Source: an uncultured Synechococcus sp.
GTDB lineage: Bacteria; Cyanobacteriota; Cyanobacteriia; PCC-6307; Cyanobiaceae
Direction: 5' to 3'
DNA length: 64,000 nt
Assembly: GCA_913057985.1 (NCBI GenBank)
Contig: CAJXPL010000004.1
Coordinates: forward strand, 1-64,000
Shown: positions 45,431 to 54,346 of the stretch, in pieces
How positions within the stretch are numbered: the first letter of the stretch is position 1
Layout of the letters: the number at the start of each line of letters is the position of its first letter
The notes under the pieces: generated by a model
What the model was told of the DNA's origin: nothing
Seen by the model: the letters and a program-made list of their open reading frames with translations, nothing else
Databases searched by the model: none
Made by a program: the position numbers and the translations under genes

Positions 45431-47185
45431 ATGACAGCGATCGATTGGCTGCTTCTCGCTGCTTACCTCGTTCTCACCCTGGTGTTGGGGTTGTGGCTGG
45501 CCCGCCGCAACAGCGGCGAGGCGGATTATTTCGTGGCTGGCCGTCGTCTGAACGGCTGGTTGGCCGGCGCCTCGATGGCGGCCACCACCTTCTCCATCGA
45601 TACGCCGCTTTACGTTGCCGGCTTGGTGGGTGCCCGCGGCCTGGCGGGCAACTGGGAGTGGTGGAGCTTTGGTTTGGCCCACGTGGCCATGGCTGTTGTC
45701 TTCGCACCCCTCTGGCGCCGCAGCGGTGTGCTCACCGACGCCGCCTTCACCGAGCTGCGCTATGGCGGAGCGGCGGCGGCTTGGTTGCGCGGCATCAAGG
45801 CTTTCCTGCTGGCCGTGCCGGTGAACTGCATCGGCATCGGCTATGCCTTTCTCGCCCTCCGCAAGGTGATGGAAGCGCTGGGGCTGGTGTCGGGTCAACC
45901 CGCAGCACTGGGACTGACGGACACGGTCTGGCTCCTGATGGTCGTGGCTCTGCTTGTGATGAGTTACACCGTGGCCGGTGGGCTCTGGGCCGTCGTGGTC
46001 ACCGATCTGGTCCAGCTCGTGCTGGCGTTGGCGGGTGCCCTTGCCGTGGCCGCGGCTGCCCTCCATGCCGCAGGAGGGATGACAGCGCTGTTGGAGCAAC
46101 TGCAGGCGCTGCAGCGGCCGGAGCTGCTGTCTCTGGTGCCCTGGACCTGGGATGACGCGGGCTTCCACTGGTTGCAGGGCAGCGGCATCAGCATCCCGAT
46201 GTTCACGGCTTACATCGCCGTGCAGTGGTGGAGTTTCCGCCGCAGCGATGGGGGTGGCGAGTTCATCCAGCGCATGCTGGCCACCCGCGATGAGCAGCAG
46301 GCGCGGCTGGCGGGTTGGGTGTTTCTGGTGGTGAATTACCTCGTGCGCAGCTGGCTCTGGATCGTGGTCGCGTTGGCGGCCCTGGTGCTGTTGCCGGCTG
46401 GCGCTGATCTTGAGCTCGGCTATCCCGCCCTGGCCGTGCAACTGCTGCCCCCGGTGGCGCTCGGCCTGGTGGTGATCTCTCTGGTGGCGGCGTTCATGAG
46501 CACCGTGAGCACCTCGGTGAACTGGGGAGCCAGCTACCTCACCCACGACCTCTATCAGCGCTTTGTTCGCCCCTCTGCCGGTTCGCGGGAGCTGTTGCTG
46601 GTGGGACAACTCACCACGGTTCTGCTGCTCGTTCTTGGGGTGATCACCGCTTTGATTAGCGACAGCATCGGCACGGTGTTTCGGCTGGTGATCGCGATCG
46701 GGTCCGGCCCCGGTGTGGTTCTGGTGCTGCGCTGGTTCTGGTGGCGCGTGAATGCAGCCGCGGAGCTGTCGGCGATGCTCTGCGGCTTTTTCGTTGGGGT
46801 GTTCACTTCGGTGGTGCCCCTGGTTCGGATCGAGGATTACGGGGTTCGCATTGCGGTGATCACCGGCCTCTCCGCTGTCGTCTGGTTGACGGTGATGCTG
46901 AGCACACCGCCGGAATCGGATGCTGTTTTGGAGCGGTTTGTGCGGACGGTGCGTCCTCCGGGCCCCGGGTGGTCCCGCCTGCGCCAGCGCTTCGGCGTCA
47001 TGCCGATGGAGTCGTTGCCGGCCATGCTGCGGCGCTTCGTGCTGGCCTGTGGCGTGTTGTTTGGCGGCCTGCTCGGCACCGGAGGCTTCCTGTTGCATCA
47101 ACAGTGGAGTGGCTGGATCGGTCTGTCGGTGCTGATCCTCTCGATCTGGCAGCTGCGGCGGCGAGTCGATGCCGTGCCCTCTTGA
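45431..47185 (+). CDS. Sodium:solute symporter family protein
   Basis: This 584-residue membrane protein has about 13 hydrophobic segments. The N-terminal WLLLAAYLVLTLVLGLWLAR, then ADYFVAGRRLNGWLAGASMA and TTFSIDTPLYVAGLVGARGL, are the SSS family signature. AAFMSTVSTSVNWGASYLTH is the conserved later block with the sodium-site serines. The substrate cannot be read from sequence; related cyanobacterial proteins are annotated for proline, urea or organic acids. It follows a striking palindrome. Confidence 0.88.
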   Translation: MTAIDWLLLAAYLVLTLVLGLWLARRNSGEADYFVAGRRLNGWLAGASMAATTFSIDTPLYVAGLVGARGLAGNWEWWSFGLAHVAMAVVFAPLWRRSGVLTDAAFTELRYGGAAAAWLRGIKAFLLAVPVNCIGIGYAFLALRKVMEALGLVSGQPAALGLTDTVWLLMVVALLVMSYTVAGGLWAVVVTDLVQLVLALAGALAVAAAALHAAGGMTALLEQLQALQRPELLSLVPWTWDDAGFHWLQGSGISIPMFTAYIAVQWWSFRRSDGGGEFIQRMLATRDEQQARLAGWVFLVVNYLVRSWLWIVVALAALVLLPAGADLELGYPALAVQLLPPVALGLVVISLVAAFMSTVSTSVNWGASYLTHDLYQRFVRPSAGSRELLLVGQLTTVLLLVLGVITALISDSIGTVFRLVIAIGSGPGVVLVLRWFWWRVNAAAELSAMLCGFFVGVFTSVVPLVRIEDYGVRIAVITGLSAVVWLTVMLSTPPESDAVLERFVRTVRPPGPGWSRLRQRFGVMPMESLPAMLRRFVLACGVLFGGLLGTGGFLLHQQWSGWIGLSVLILSIWQLRRRVDAVPS

Positions 47186-47215
47186 GCAGAATGACGCCTT
47201 GATTGGCCTGTTCCG

Positions 47216-47341
47216 GTGTCGTTTTTTCGTTCCACGCTTCTGCCGGCTCTGATTGTTCTTCTGTTTGCCCTGGCGTTGTTCGCTGTGAGTGCCCGCATCT
47301 GGCTTCCCGGTGACATGCTGGCTCCAGCCCCGATGGGTTGA
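47216..47341 (+). CDS. 41-residue single-span membrane protein
   Basis: From the GTG at 47216 the frame reads MSFFRSTLLPALIVLLFALA, then LFAVSARIWLPGD, ending at 47341. It has one transmembrane helix with a basic N-terminus. It lies in the short gap between the symporter and the HEAT-repeat gene, all on the same strand. The family is not recognised. Confidence 0.55.
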   Translation: MSFFRSTLLPALIVLLFALALFAVSARIWLPGDMLAPAPMG

Positions 47342-47371
47342 GTCCTGGAATGGCTCCCGTAGCATCCCCGC

Positions 47372-48184
47372 ATGACTGACGATCGCAGCCAACAGAAGGA
47401 CCAGGGGCTGTCCAGCCTCTCTGTGGATCCTGATCTGCTGGCGCGTGAGCTGGCGGCGGAAGACGATGTTGATCCGCTTGATGCGATCCAGCTCGATGAC
47501 GCCGAGCAGGATTCCTCCCTGGAGATTGCCCGGGCCTGTGACCAGGGCCTGGTCTGGTTGCGTGGCAACCACGGAGAACGGCTGCAGGGCCTGCAGGTGT
47601 TTTGTGAACACCGTGATCCCCGTTCGATTGCCCTGCTGCTGCCCTTGCTCCAGAACTCCTGTCCGGTGGAGCGGATGAGTGCCGTCTACGCCTTGGGCCG
47701 CAATCCATCACCGCCGGCTGTTGAGCCGCTGTTGCATCTGCTTCAGCTCGATGCCAATGCCTACGTCCGCAAGGCTGCGGCCTGGAGCCTGGGCAATTTC
47801 CCCGATGCTCCGGTGCTCAATCCGTTGATCCGGGCGCTGCAGACGGATGTCGCAGCGGTGCGCCTCTGGTGTCCGGGATCCCTGGCGGAAGCCGGCAGCC
47901 GTTCCCCGGTCAAGGCCGACCCCGCGGCGGGGCAATTGCTGGTGAGTCTGCGCATTGACAGCGAAGCGGTGGTGCGCAGCAACTGCATCTGGGCTTTGGG
48001 CCGTTTGATGGATCAGCTGGTGCAGCCGCGGCAAGCCGAGATCGTTGAAGCCCTGGTGAGTGCCCTGCTCCATGACGGGGAGATCTCCGTGCGCGATGAG
48101 GCCAGAACGGCCCTCGAGCAGCTGGAGGATCCGCTGGTGCTGGAACGCCTGCAGGCTCTGATCAACGACGGTTTCATCCTGTAG
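47372..48184 (+). CDS. HEAT-repeat protein
   Basis: This 270-residue protein has an acidic N-terminus followed by at least four HEAT/PBS-lyase-type repeats, such as RMSAVYALGRNPSPPAVEPL, YVRKAAAWSLGNFPDAPVLN, VVRSNCIWALGRLMDQLVQP and SVRDEARTALEQLEDPLVLE. Repeats of this type occur in phycobilin lyases (CpcE) and in related scaffold proteins. Without a CpcF partner nearby, a lyase role is unproven. Confidence 0.85.
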   Translation: MTDDRSQQKDQGLSSLSVDPDLLARELAAEDDVDPLDAIQLDDAEQDSSLEIARACDQGLVWLRGNHGERLQGLQVFCEHRDPRSIALLLPLLQNSCPVERMSAVYALGRNPSPPAVEPLLHLLQLDANAYVRKAAAWSLGNFPDAPVLNPLIRALQTDVAAVRLWCPGSLAEAGSRSPVKADPAAGQLLVSLRIDSEAVVRSNCIWALGRLMDQLVQPRQAEIVEALVSALLHDGEISVRDEARTALEQLEDPLVLERLQALINDGFIL

Positions 48185-48259
48185 CGCCGCTCTTGTAACG
48201 GCAAACGCAACATTCAGGCGTGACCCCCATTAGATTGCTGCGCAAATCACGCTTCTTCG

Positions 48260-48463
48260 ATGCCCCAGAAGACCATTCGTTTCACCATTCGGCCTGACGG
48301 CCGTGTGGAAGAACGGGTCGAGGGTGTTGCTGGTGAAGCGTGCCAGCAGCTCACTGAAGAAGTGGAAGCTGCTCTTGGAACGGTTGAACGTCAGGAGTCC
48401 ACATCCGAAGCGTTTCTGCAGCCTGAGGTCCAGTCCCAGTCTCTTCCCGCTCATTTGAACTGA
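48260..48463 (+). CDS. DUF2997 protein
   Basis: This 67-residue protein begins KTIRFTIRPDGRVEERVEGV and then GEACQQLTEEVEAALG, the DUF2997 pattern. It overlaps the ycf35 start by one base and is a constant neighbour of it in cyanobacteria. The role is unknown. Confidence 0.88.
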   Translation: MPQKTIRFTIRPDGRVEERVEGVAGEACQQLTEEVEAALGTVERQESTSEAFLQPEVQSQSLPAHLN

Positions 48464-48855
48464 TGTCGCATTTCAGCACCGTCAAAACCGAATTGCGTCA
48501 GCTGGAGCCTCTGGTAAAAGCCCTCGAAGACATGGGCTATGCCCCTGATCAGGGTGAGCGTCCCGTACGCGGCTACCGCGGCCAGACCGTCACCGCTGAC
48601 CTGGCCATCGCCGTGCAGGACGGTGGTGACATCGGCTTCCGCTGGAACAGCGCATCGCAGTCCTATGAGCTGGTCACTGACCTTGATCTGTGGAAGCAGC
48701 AGATTCCTGTGGAACGTTTTCTCTCCAAGCTCACCCAGCGCTACGCCCTGAACACGGTTCTGGCTGCCACCACCAAGGAAGGCTTTCAGGTTGCCGAGCA
48801 GACCCAGACCGAGGATGGTTCGATCGAACTCGTGGTGACCCGCTGGGACGCCTGA
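48463..48855 (+). CDS. ycf35: Ycf35 family protein (DUF1257)
   Basis: This 130-residue protein begins MSHFSTVKTELRQLEPLVKA and contains VRGYRGQTVTADLAI and the C-terminal QRYALNTVLAATTKEGFQVA. This is the DUF1257 family, conserved in cyanobacteria and red-algal plastids. It is followed by a ferredoxin and an oxidoreductase in one transcription unit, hinting at a redox context. Confidence 0.92.
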   Translation: MSHFSTVKTELRQLEPLVKALEDMGYAPDQGERPVRGYRGQTVTADLAIAVQDGGDIGFRWNSASQSYELVTDLDLWKQQIPVERFLSKLTQRYALNTVLAATTKEGFQVAEQTQTEDGSIELVVTRWDA

Positions 48856-48945
48856 ATCCTGGCTGATCCTTCGTATCACGCATTTTCCGCCCCCGCTCGC
48901 CCGCAGGAGCAGGCCACCGGGCGTGAACCCCTGCTCGGGGGAGAC

Positions 48946-49209
48946 ATGCGCGATCAGGCTGTCTGGGTGGATGAAGCCGTCTGCATCGGCTGTCGCTACT
49001 GCGCTCACGTGGCTGCGAACACCTTTGTTGTTGAGCCGCATCTGGGACGCTCAAGAGCAATCCGACAGGACGGTGACTCCACCGAATGCATTCAGGAGGC
49101 CATCGACACCTGTCCTGTGGATTGCATTCACTGGGTTCCCTTTGAATCGTTGGAAACGTTGCGGCAAAACCTGATTCGCCAGAATCTGCAACCGCGTCCC
49201 CAGGGTTGA
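48946..49209 (+). CDS. 4Fe-4S ferredoxin
   Basis: This is a protein of at least 87 residues with one [4Fe-4S]-type site, CIGCRYCAHVAANTF plus the later DTCPVDCIHWVPF. The annotated start is the ATG at 48946. The frame stays open upstream right to the ycf35 stop and reads ADPSYHAFSAPARPQEQATG, then REPLLGGD. This has the look of a genuine N-terminal extension known in cyanobacterial relatives. There is no ATG, GTG or TTG there, so a CTG at 48859 would have to serve. It overlaps the next gene by one base. Confidence 0.87.
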   Translation: MRDQAVWVDEAVCIGCRYCAHVAANTFVVEPHLGRSRAIRQDGDSTECIQEAIDTCPVDCIHWVPFESLETLRQNLIRQNLQPRPQG

Positions 49210-50408
49210 TGGCGCTTCCCACCCGCCGATTCGGCCGCACGGAGCTTGAGATCCCCCTGTTGTCTCTCGGGGGAATGCGCTTTCAGCAGAGCTGGACCGA
49301 CCTTCCAGCTGATGAGATCACGTCTGCATCGCAGACCCAGCTCGAGGCGACTCTGAAGCGCGCGGTGGATCTGGGCTTTCACCATGTGGAAACGGCGCGG
49401 CACTACGGCAGCTCCGAACGTCAGCTGGGCTGGGCCCTGCCGCGCACACCCGACCCCTCCCGTCTGCTGCAGAGCAAGGTGCCTCCCCGGCCCGATGCCG
49501 ACGCCTTCGAGGCGGAGCTGGAGCTCAGTTTTGAGCGGTTGGGCTGTGATCGCCTTGATTTACTGGCCATCCACGGCATCAACCTGCCGGAGCATCTTGA
49601 GCAGACCCTTCAACCCGGGGGCTGCATGGAGGTGGTGCGCCGCTGGCAGGCGGAGGGCCGTATTGGTCACGTGGGTTTCTCCACCCATGGCCCCACCGCC
49701 TTGATCGCACAGGCCTGCGACTCCGGTGCCTTCGATTACGTGAATCTGCATTGGTATTACATCCGCCAGGACAACGGCCCTGCCTTGGATGCGGCCCGCC
49801 GTCAGGACATGGGGGTGTTCATCATCAGTCCCACGGACAAGGGCGGCCATCTGCACACGCCATCCCAACGGCTGTTGGAGCTGTGTGCACCGCTGCATCC
49901 CATCGTCTTCAACGACTTGTTCTGTCTCCAGGACCCGCGGGTGCACACCATCAGTGTGGGAGCGGCCCGGCCGGAGGATCTCGAGCTTCACCTGGAGGCG
50001 TTGCGTCTGCTGCCGGAGGCAGCGTCCTTGATTGCTCCAGTGGATCAGCGGCTTCGGCAAGCGGCCGATGAAGCATTGAGTCGTGACTGGATGGCCACCT
50101 GGTTCGTCGGGCTGCCGCCTTGGCATGCGACGCCTGGGGAAATCAACCTGCCGGTGTTGCTTTGGCTGTACAACCTGCTGGAGGCCTGGGATCTCGAGAG
50201 TTATGCCAAGGCCCGCTATGGGTTGCTGGGCTCCGGCGGCCACTGGTTTGCCGGGGCCAATGCCGATGGCTTTGATGGTGAGGTCAGTGCCGAAGAGCTG
50301 CAGAGCGTCCTGCAGGAGAGCCCGTGGCGTGAGCGCATCCCAGAGATTCTGCGCAGCCTCAAGCAGCGGCTCAAGGGCGAATCCCAGATGCGCTTGTCGA
50401 GCGTCTGA
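49209..50408 (+). CDS. Aldo/keto reductase
   Basis: This 399-residue NAD(P)H-dependent oxidoreductase has a TIM barrel in residues 1-270. Residues matching the catalytic tetrad are Tyr in ETARHYGSSE, Lys in LLQSKVPPRP and His in LLAIHGINL. The usual aspartate of DTA-x-x-YG is a glutamate here. A helical C-terminal extension of about 110 residues (LPVLLWLYNLLEAWDLESYA) follows the barrel. The ATG at 49209 overlaps the ferredoxin stop (TGATG), so the ferredoxin could be its electron partner. Confidence 0.87.
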   Translation: MALPTRRFGRTELEIPLLSLGGMRFQQSWTDLPADEITSASQTQLEATLKRAVDLGFHHVETARHYGSSERQLGWALPRTPDPSRLLQSKVPPRPDADAFEAELELSFERLGCDRLDLLAIHGINLPEHLEQTLQPGGCMEVVRRWQAEGRIGHVGFSTHGPTALIAQACDSGAFDYVNLHWYYIRQDNGPALDAARRQDMGVFIISPTDKGGHLHTPSQRLLELCAPLHPIVFNDLFCLQDPRVHTISVGAARPEDLELHLEALRLLPEAASLIAPVDQRLRQAADEALSRDWMATWFVGLPPWHATPGEINLPVLLWLYNLLEAWDLESYAKARYGLLGSGGHWFAGANADGFDGEVSAEELQSVLQESPWRERIPEILRSLKQRLKGESQMRLSSV

Positions 50409-50417
50409 GCGTTCCTC

Positions 50418-51149
50418 TTAGCTCCCCAGAGGATCCCGGCTGGGTGTTCCCACGGCCCTTGGGTAGCTGCGGGGGCAGGGGCCGTTCGGTTGCACCCGCA
50501 GCAGGTGCCGCGTGCCGCGATCACCGGGCAGTTGCCGGTGCTGCACCTCGATCAGATGGCCCTTGAGCAGCCGCAGGGCCCTGTTGAACGGCACGGCATC
50601 GCTGTCCGTCCACTGGCCCCGATACAGCAGGGCCTGGCCGTCGCTCTTCAGCAAGGGCACCAGGTATTCGGCCACCACGGGAGCTGCTGCCACAGCCCGG
50701 GCCACGGCTCGATCGAAGCTGCCGCGGAACGTGCGATCACGCCCGGTGGTTTCAATCCGCTCGGTGCGGACCCGCACCCGATCGGCAAGGCCCAGTCTGC
50801 TGGCCATGGCCTCCACGGCGGCGGTCTTGCGCCCGACGGAATCCAGCAGGGTCACCTGTGCCTGGGGGAGGGCAATGGCGATGGCGAGGCCGGGGAAGCC
50901 TCCCCCGGTTCCCACATCAATCCAGTGCTGTGGCACCTCCGGTGTCTGAAGTTCTCCTGCTAGGGGCCAGAGGCTGTCAAAGACCTGACCCACCCAGAAA
51001 TCGTCGCCGTCCACCAGGCGCGTGAGGTTGACCCGTTGATTCCAGCTCTGCAGCAGGCCCTGAAGCTCCACGAGCTGGTCGAGCTGTGTGTGCGATGGCT
51101 GCCATCCCAGGGCGTCCCAGAACGCCGGTTCGGGCGTGGTGGCGGCCAT
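50418..51149 (-). CDS. rsmG: 16S rRNA (guanine-N7) methyltransferase
   Basis: This 243-residue protein has the RsmG signature. [20 protein letters not shown] is followed by the SAM site [20 protein letters not shown] and [20 protein letters not shown]. It methylates G527 of 16S rRNA; its loss gives low-level streptomycin resistance in other bacteria. It is convergent with the aldo/keto reductase gene, ten bases apart. Confidence 0.94.
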   Translation of the reverse strand: MAATTPEPAFWDALGWQPSHTQLDQLVELQGLLQSWNQRVNLTRLVDGDDFWVGQVFDSLWPLAGELQTPEVPQHWIDVGTGGGFPGLAIAIALPQAQVTLLDSVGRKTAAVEAMASRLGLADRVRVRTERIETTGRDRTFRGSFDRAVARAVAAAPVVAEYLVPLLKSDGQALLYRGQWTDSDAVPFNRALRLLKGHLIEVQHRQLPGDRGTRHLLRVQPNGPCPRSYPRAVGTPSRDPLGS

Positions 51150-51174
51150 GGCTGCAGCAACAACTCTTCTTAGG

Positions 51175-51714
51175 ATGAAGGACCGGCCGTCCCCTGTGTC
51201 CGAAGCCCGCCCCAGCCATCACGAACGGCTTGGTGTGCGTCCCGGGGTTGACGCTGAAACCTTGCGCCAGGCCTTTCGGCGCCAGTCCAAGGCCTTGCAT
51301 CCCGACACCACGCAACTGCCGCCCGAGCAGGCCAGCATTGCGTTTCAGCAGCTCAAGGAGTCCTACGACGTTCTGCTGCGCCAGAGCCAGGCAACCCTCA
51401 GTCCTGGCGCCCAGGCGCTGTCATCGCCCCCGCCACTGCAGCGTGACTCCCGCCCGGATGCCTGGCAGGGCATTGGTCAACGCAGGCCCCTCTCCGGTGG
51501 GGAATGGTTCTCGCTGGTGCTGTTGAGCATCGCGCTGTTGCTCAGCTTGGTGCTGGGGTTGGGGGTGGCGCTTGCCCAGGGCCGCGATTGGCAGGTGTCG
51601 CCGAGTTGGCTGGCGGATGAGCAGACTCAGAACACATCCGTGCGTTCGCAACCTGATGGCCGCCCTGCCCCTGGAGAGCACCCCGCTGAATCAGCACTCT
51701 CTCCCGGCGCTTGA
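51175..51714 (+). CDS. J-domain membrane protein
   Basis: This protein has about 179 residues (ATG at 51175; a GTG at 51196 is possible). The J domain (about 12-65) has [20 protein letters not shown] and the HPD triad in [16 protein letters not shown] linker and one transmembrane helix ([20 protein letters not shown], about 115-140) follow, so a DnaK partner would be recruited to a membrane. Its end overlaps the DUF3143 gene by 59 bases in another frame. Confidence 0.87.
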   Translation: MKDRPSPVSEARPSHHERLGVRPGVDAETLRQAFRRQSKALHPDTTQLPPEQASIAFQQLKESYDVLLRQSQATLSPGAQALSSPPPLQRDSRPDAWQGIGQRRPLSGGEWFSLVLLSIALLLSLVLGLGVALAQGRDWQVSPSWLADEQTQNTSVRSQPDGRPAPGEHPAESALSPGA

Positions 51715-51928
51715 GGCTTGGCTCCAGCGGCTGGGTGCCGTCCGCATGGACGACAACCCCTGCCAGTGGATGCTCGAGCGTTCTGAATGGCGAGCGTTGT
51801 TGCTGCTGGAACGGGAGGACCTCAAAGTGATCTGGCACCCGGGTTCCCTGGAGGCGATGGTGCAGTGTTCGCTTCCCTATGGCCTCTCCAGGGCCGATGT
51901 TGAGGCGGCGATTCAGGCGGGGCCCTGA
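51656..51928 (+). CDS. DUF3143 protein
   Basis: This 90-residue protein begins [20 protein letters not shown] and ends with the LSRADVEAAIQAGP block, the DUF3143 pattern found behind DnaJ-like genes in cyanobacteria. The start is internal to the preceding gene (59-base overlap). A longer upstream reading is antisense-like and rejected. The role is unknown. Confidence 0.85.
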   Translation: MAALPLESTPLNQHSLPALEAWLQRLGAVRMDDNPCQWMLERSEWRALLLLEREDLKVIWHPGSLEAMVQCSLPYGLSRADVEAAIQAGP

Positions 51929-51939
51929 GGCCAGCAGCT

Positions 51940-53238
51940 TCAGAGCTGATCGAGGGCCTGTTCCAGCACCGAATAGCAGCGTTCCAGCTGGGCATCGCTG
52001 ATGCAGAGCGGTGGCAGCAGATAGACCACCTGGCCCAGGGGGCGGAGGAAGACGCCGTTCTCCATCGCCAGCCGTTTCAGCTTCGGCCCCGCCGGGTTGA
52101 GGTAGCCCGAGCTCCCCTCCACAACGAGGTCGAAGCCGGCCACCGTCCCCGTCAGCCGGGGATGTTGCACCTTCCGATGGCGCGCCAACCGCTCCAGATG
52201 AGGACGATGCCGTTGTTCGAACTGTTGAAAGGCAGCGGGGTTGCGCTCCAGCAGGTCGAGGCTGGCGTTGGCCGCGGCGCAGCCCAGCGGATTGGCCGTG
52301 AAGCTGTGGCCGTGCCAGAGGGTCAGGCAGGGGTCGTCACCGACGAAGGCTTCGAATACCGCTTCGCTGGCCATGGTCACGCCCATCGGCAGACATCCCC
52401 CCGTCAAGCCTTTGGACAGGGCCATCAGATCCGGCCGGATGCCCGCTCGCCGGCTGGCGAACCAGTCGCCGCAGCGTCCGAAGCCGGTGAGCACTTCATC
52501 GGCGATCAGCAGGGCTCCCGCCTGGCGGGTGCGTGCCTCCACTTGCCTCAGAAACTCGGGCCGCACCATGGCCATGCCGCCGGCCCCCTGCAGCAGCGGT
52601 TCGAGGATCACCGCCGCCGTGGGTGTCTCCAGCACGCGCTCGAGCACCTCGAGTGCCGCCGATTCCTTGGCCTCCACGGCATCGTCGTCCCACCAGGTGG
52701 CCGGCCAGGGAACCCGGGCGACGGGAAAGAGCTTGTCTTCGAAGGGGGCGCTGAACAGGTTGCGTTCGCCGACGGCCATCGCTCCGAAGGTGTCACCGTG
52801 GTACGCCCCGTCGAAGGCAACAATCTGATAGCGCGGTTGGCCCCGGTTGGCCCACCACTGGCAGGCGATCTTGAGCGCTACTTCCACCGCAGTGGAGCCG
52901 TTGTCGGAGAAGAACAGCCGTTGCAGGCCGCAGAGGCCGCTCAGGCGTACGGCCAGCTGTTCCGCAGGCTCATGGGTGAAGTCGGCAAAAATCACCTGCT
53001 CGAGGCGGGCGGCCTGATCGGCGATGGCCTTGGCCAACACCGGATGGGCATGGCCGTGCAGGGTGACCCACCAGCTGCTGATGGCATCGATCAGGGGCTC
53101 GCCTTGCTCACGGATCAGCAGGGCACCGTCTCCAGACACCACCCGTTGGGAGTTGGCTGCGCTGGCCATCTGGGTGAAGGGGGGCCACAGATTCGGATGG
53201 CGGATCGACCCCATGGCAGAAGCGGCAGCTTTTGCCAT
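51940..53238 (-). CDS. bioA: Adenosylmethionine-8-amino-7-oxononanoate aminotransferase
   Basis: This is a PLP enzyme of about 432 residues for the third biotin step, KAPA to DAPA. HPNLWPPFTQMASAAN is the BioA N-terminus. Substrate and PLP contacts are in SSWWVTLHGHAHPVL, FSDNGSTAVEVALKIACQWW and ALLIADEVLTGFGRCG, and the Schiff-base lysine in ALSKGLTGGCLPMGV. The start is 53238 (MAKAAAS) or 53214 (MGSIRHPN). It is on the same strand as the other bio genes but separated from them by a small plus-strand gene. Confidence 0.93.
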   Translation of the reverse strand: MAKAAASAMGSIRHPNLWPPFTQMASAANSQRVVSGDGALLIREQGEPLIDAISSWWVTLHGHAHPVLAKAIADQAARLEQVIFADFTHEPAEQLAVRLSGLCGLQRLFFSDNGSTAVEVALKIACQWWANRGQPRYQIVAFDGAYHGDTFGAMAVGERNLFSAPFEDKLFPVARVPWPATWWDDDAVEAKESAALEVLERVLETPTAAVILEPLLQGAGGMAMVRPEFLRQVEARTRQAGALLIADEVLTGFGRCGDWFASRRAGIRPDLMALSKGLTGGCLPMGVTMASEAVFEAFVGDDPCLTLWHGHSFTANPLGCAAANASLDLLERNPAAFQQFEQRHRPHLERLARHRKVQHPRLTGTVAGFDLVVEGSSGYLNPAGPKLKRLAMENGVFLRPLGQVVYLLPPLCISDAQLERCYSVLEQALDQL

Positions 53239-53260
53239 ATTGAATCTGGAGCTGTTGGAG

Positions 53261-53530
53261 ATGCCCCGGATGGCTGCCCCACGCACCCGTCGTCAATCCA
53301 AGCGTTTTGTTCCCACCACGCGGCTTGAGCCGTCGGCCAAGCGACGTCTCGTTGTCCCTGAGGGCGACTGGCAATCGATTCGCAGTGATCTCGAGCTGCG
53401 GGGTTGGTCGTCGTCCCAGCTGGAGGTGATCCAGGCTGAACTCAGTCACGGATGGCCGCTGCGGGTCGCCGTGCGCTATGCCGCGATGCGTTTGGGCACC
53501 TGCCCCACCGGTTCAAAGGCCCTGGGCTGA
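53261..53530 (+). CDS. Small basic hypothetical protein
   Basis: This protein has about 89 residues (ATG 53261, or 53270). The first 35 are very basic (RTRRQSKRFVPTTRLEPSAK). EGDWQSIRSDLELRGWSSSQ and VIQAELSHGWPLRVAVRYAA suggest helices, possibly nucleic-acid binding. It is divergent from bioA with a 22-base gap and convergent with the bioD-linked small gene. The family is not recognised. Confidence 0.6.
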   Translation: MPRMAAPRTRRQSKRFVPTTRLEPSAKRRLVVPEGDWQSIRSDLELRGWSSSQLEVIQAELSHGWPLRVAVRYAAMRLGTCPTGSKALG

Positions 53531-53534
53531 GGGG

Positions 53535-53690
53535 TCAGCGGCAGACGTCACTGTTCTTTTCCGCCTCTGTAGCGATGGCGCTGCAGTTCACCCAGCGCAC
53601 CAGCTGCACCTCGATGTCGGTGAACAGCACCAGAATCCCAACGCAGAGTGCTGAAACAGCCAGGGTCGCGAGGGTTTGACGTGAAGTCAC
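53535..53690 (-). CDS. 51-residue single-span protein coupled to bioD
   Basis: The GTG at 53690 overlaps the bioD stop (GTGA). The frame reads MTSRQTLATLAVSALCVGIL, then VLFTDIEVQLVRWVNCSAIA, ending SDVCR. It has one transmembrane helix and three cysteines. It is the last gene of the bio operon; the function is unknown. Confidence 0.55.
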   Translation of the reverse strand: MTSRQTLATLAVSALCVGILVLFTDIEVQLVRWVNCSAIATEAEKNSDVCR

Positions 53691-54346
53691 GGGGACGAGC
53701 GCTTCAACATTTCTCGGAATGTAGTGGTGAGATTCTGCTCGTGCCAAAGCCGCTCCAGAACCGTTGCTGAGAGCGAGGCCTGGGGCGGGAGCTGCGCCAG
53801 AACGGGGACGTCACCGAATTGCTTGAGGGTCCCCGGGTTGTCGGCATGGAGGGGGCCGTTGAGGATCAGTCCCAACACCGTGAGATTCCGCCGTCTCAAC
53901 GCTTCCAGGCTGAGCAGGGTGTGGTTGAGGGTGCCCAGTCCACTGCGGGCCACCAAAACGATGGGCAACTGCCACTCCACCAGTTGATCGATCTGGAGCC
54001 AGTTGCGGGTGAGGGGCACCATCAACCCTCCAGCCGTCTCCACCACCAGGGATCCCTGATGCTGGGGAATGGCGAGTTGGGCAGGGTCGAGTGGCGTGTC
54101 GTCCAGTTCGGCGGCCCAGTGGGGGGAAACCGGCTCTCGGAAGGCATAGGCCTCGGGCAGCATCCGTTCCGGCGGGAGGTTCAACAGCTGCCGCACCCGT
54201 TCGCGGTCACCGCCGCCCTCCAGTCCGCTCTGCACCGGTTTCCAGTAGCTGGCCTGAAGCCCCTGCACGAGCCACGCGCTCACCACGGTTTTGCCGACGT
54301 CCGTGTCGGTTCCGCACACCACCAGGCGACTGACGCTGCCGTTCAT
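53687..54346 (-). CDS. bioD: Dethiobiotin synthetase
   Basis: This 219-residue ATP-dependent carboxylase closes the ureido ring. The P-loop is VVCGTDTDVGKTVVSAWL. SYWKPVQSGLE binds substrate, and VETAGGLMVPLTRNW and LVARSGLGTLNHTLLSLEAL are family blocks. The ATG at 54346 (MNGSVSRL) overlaps the bioC stop by four bases. The longer frame to 54751 is antisense-like to bioC and rejected. Confidence 0.94.
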   Translation of the reverse strand: MNGSVSRLVVCGTDTDVGKTVVSAWLVQGLQASYWKPVQSGLEGGGDRERVRQLLNLPPERMLPEAYAFREPVSPHWAAELDDTPLDPAQLAIPQHQGSLVVETAGGLMVPLTRNWLQIDQLVEWQLPIVLVARSGLGTLNHTLLSLEALRRRNLTVLGLILNGPLHADNPGTLKQFGDVPVLAQLPPQASLSATVLERLWHEQNLTTTFREMLKRSSP

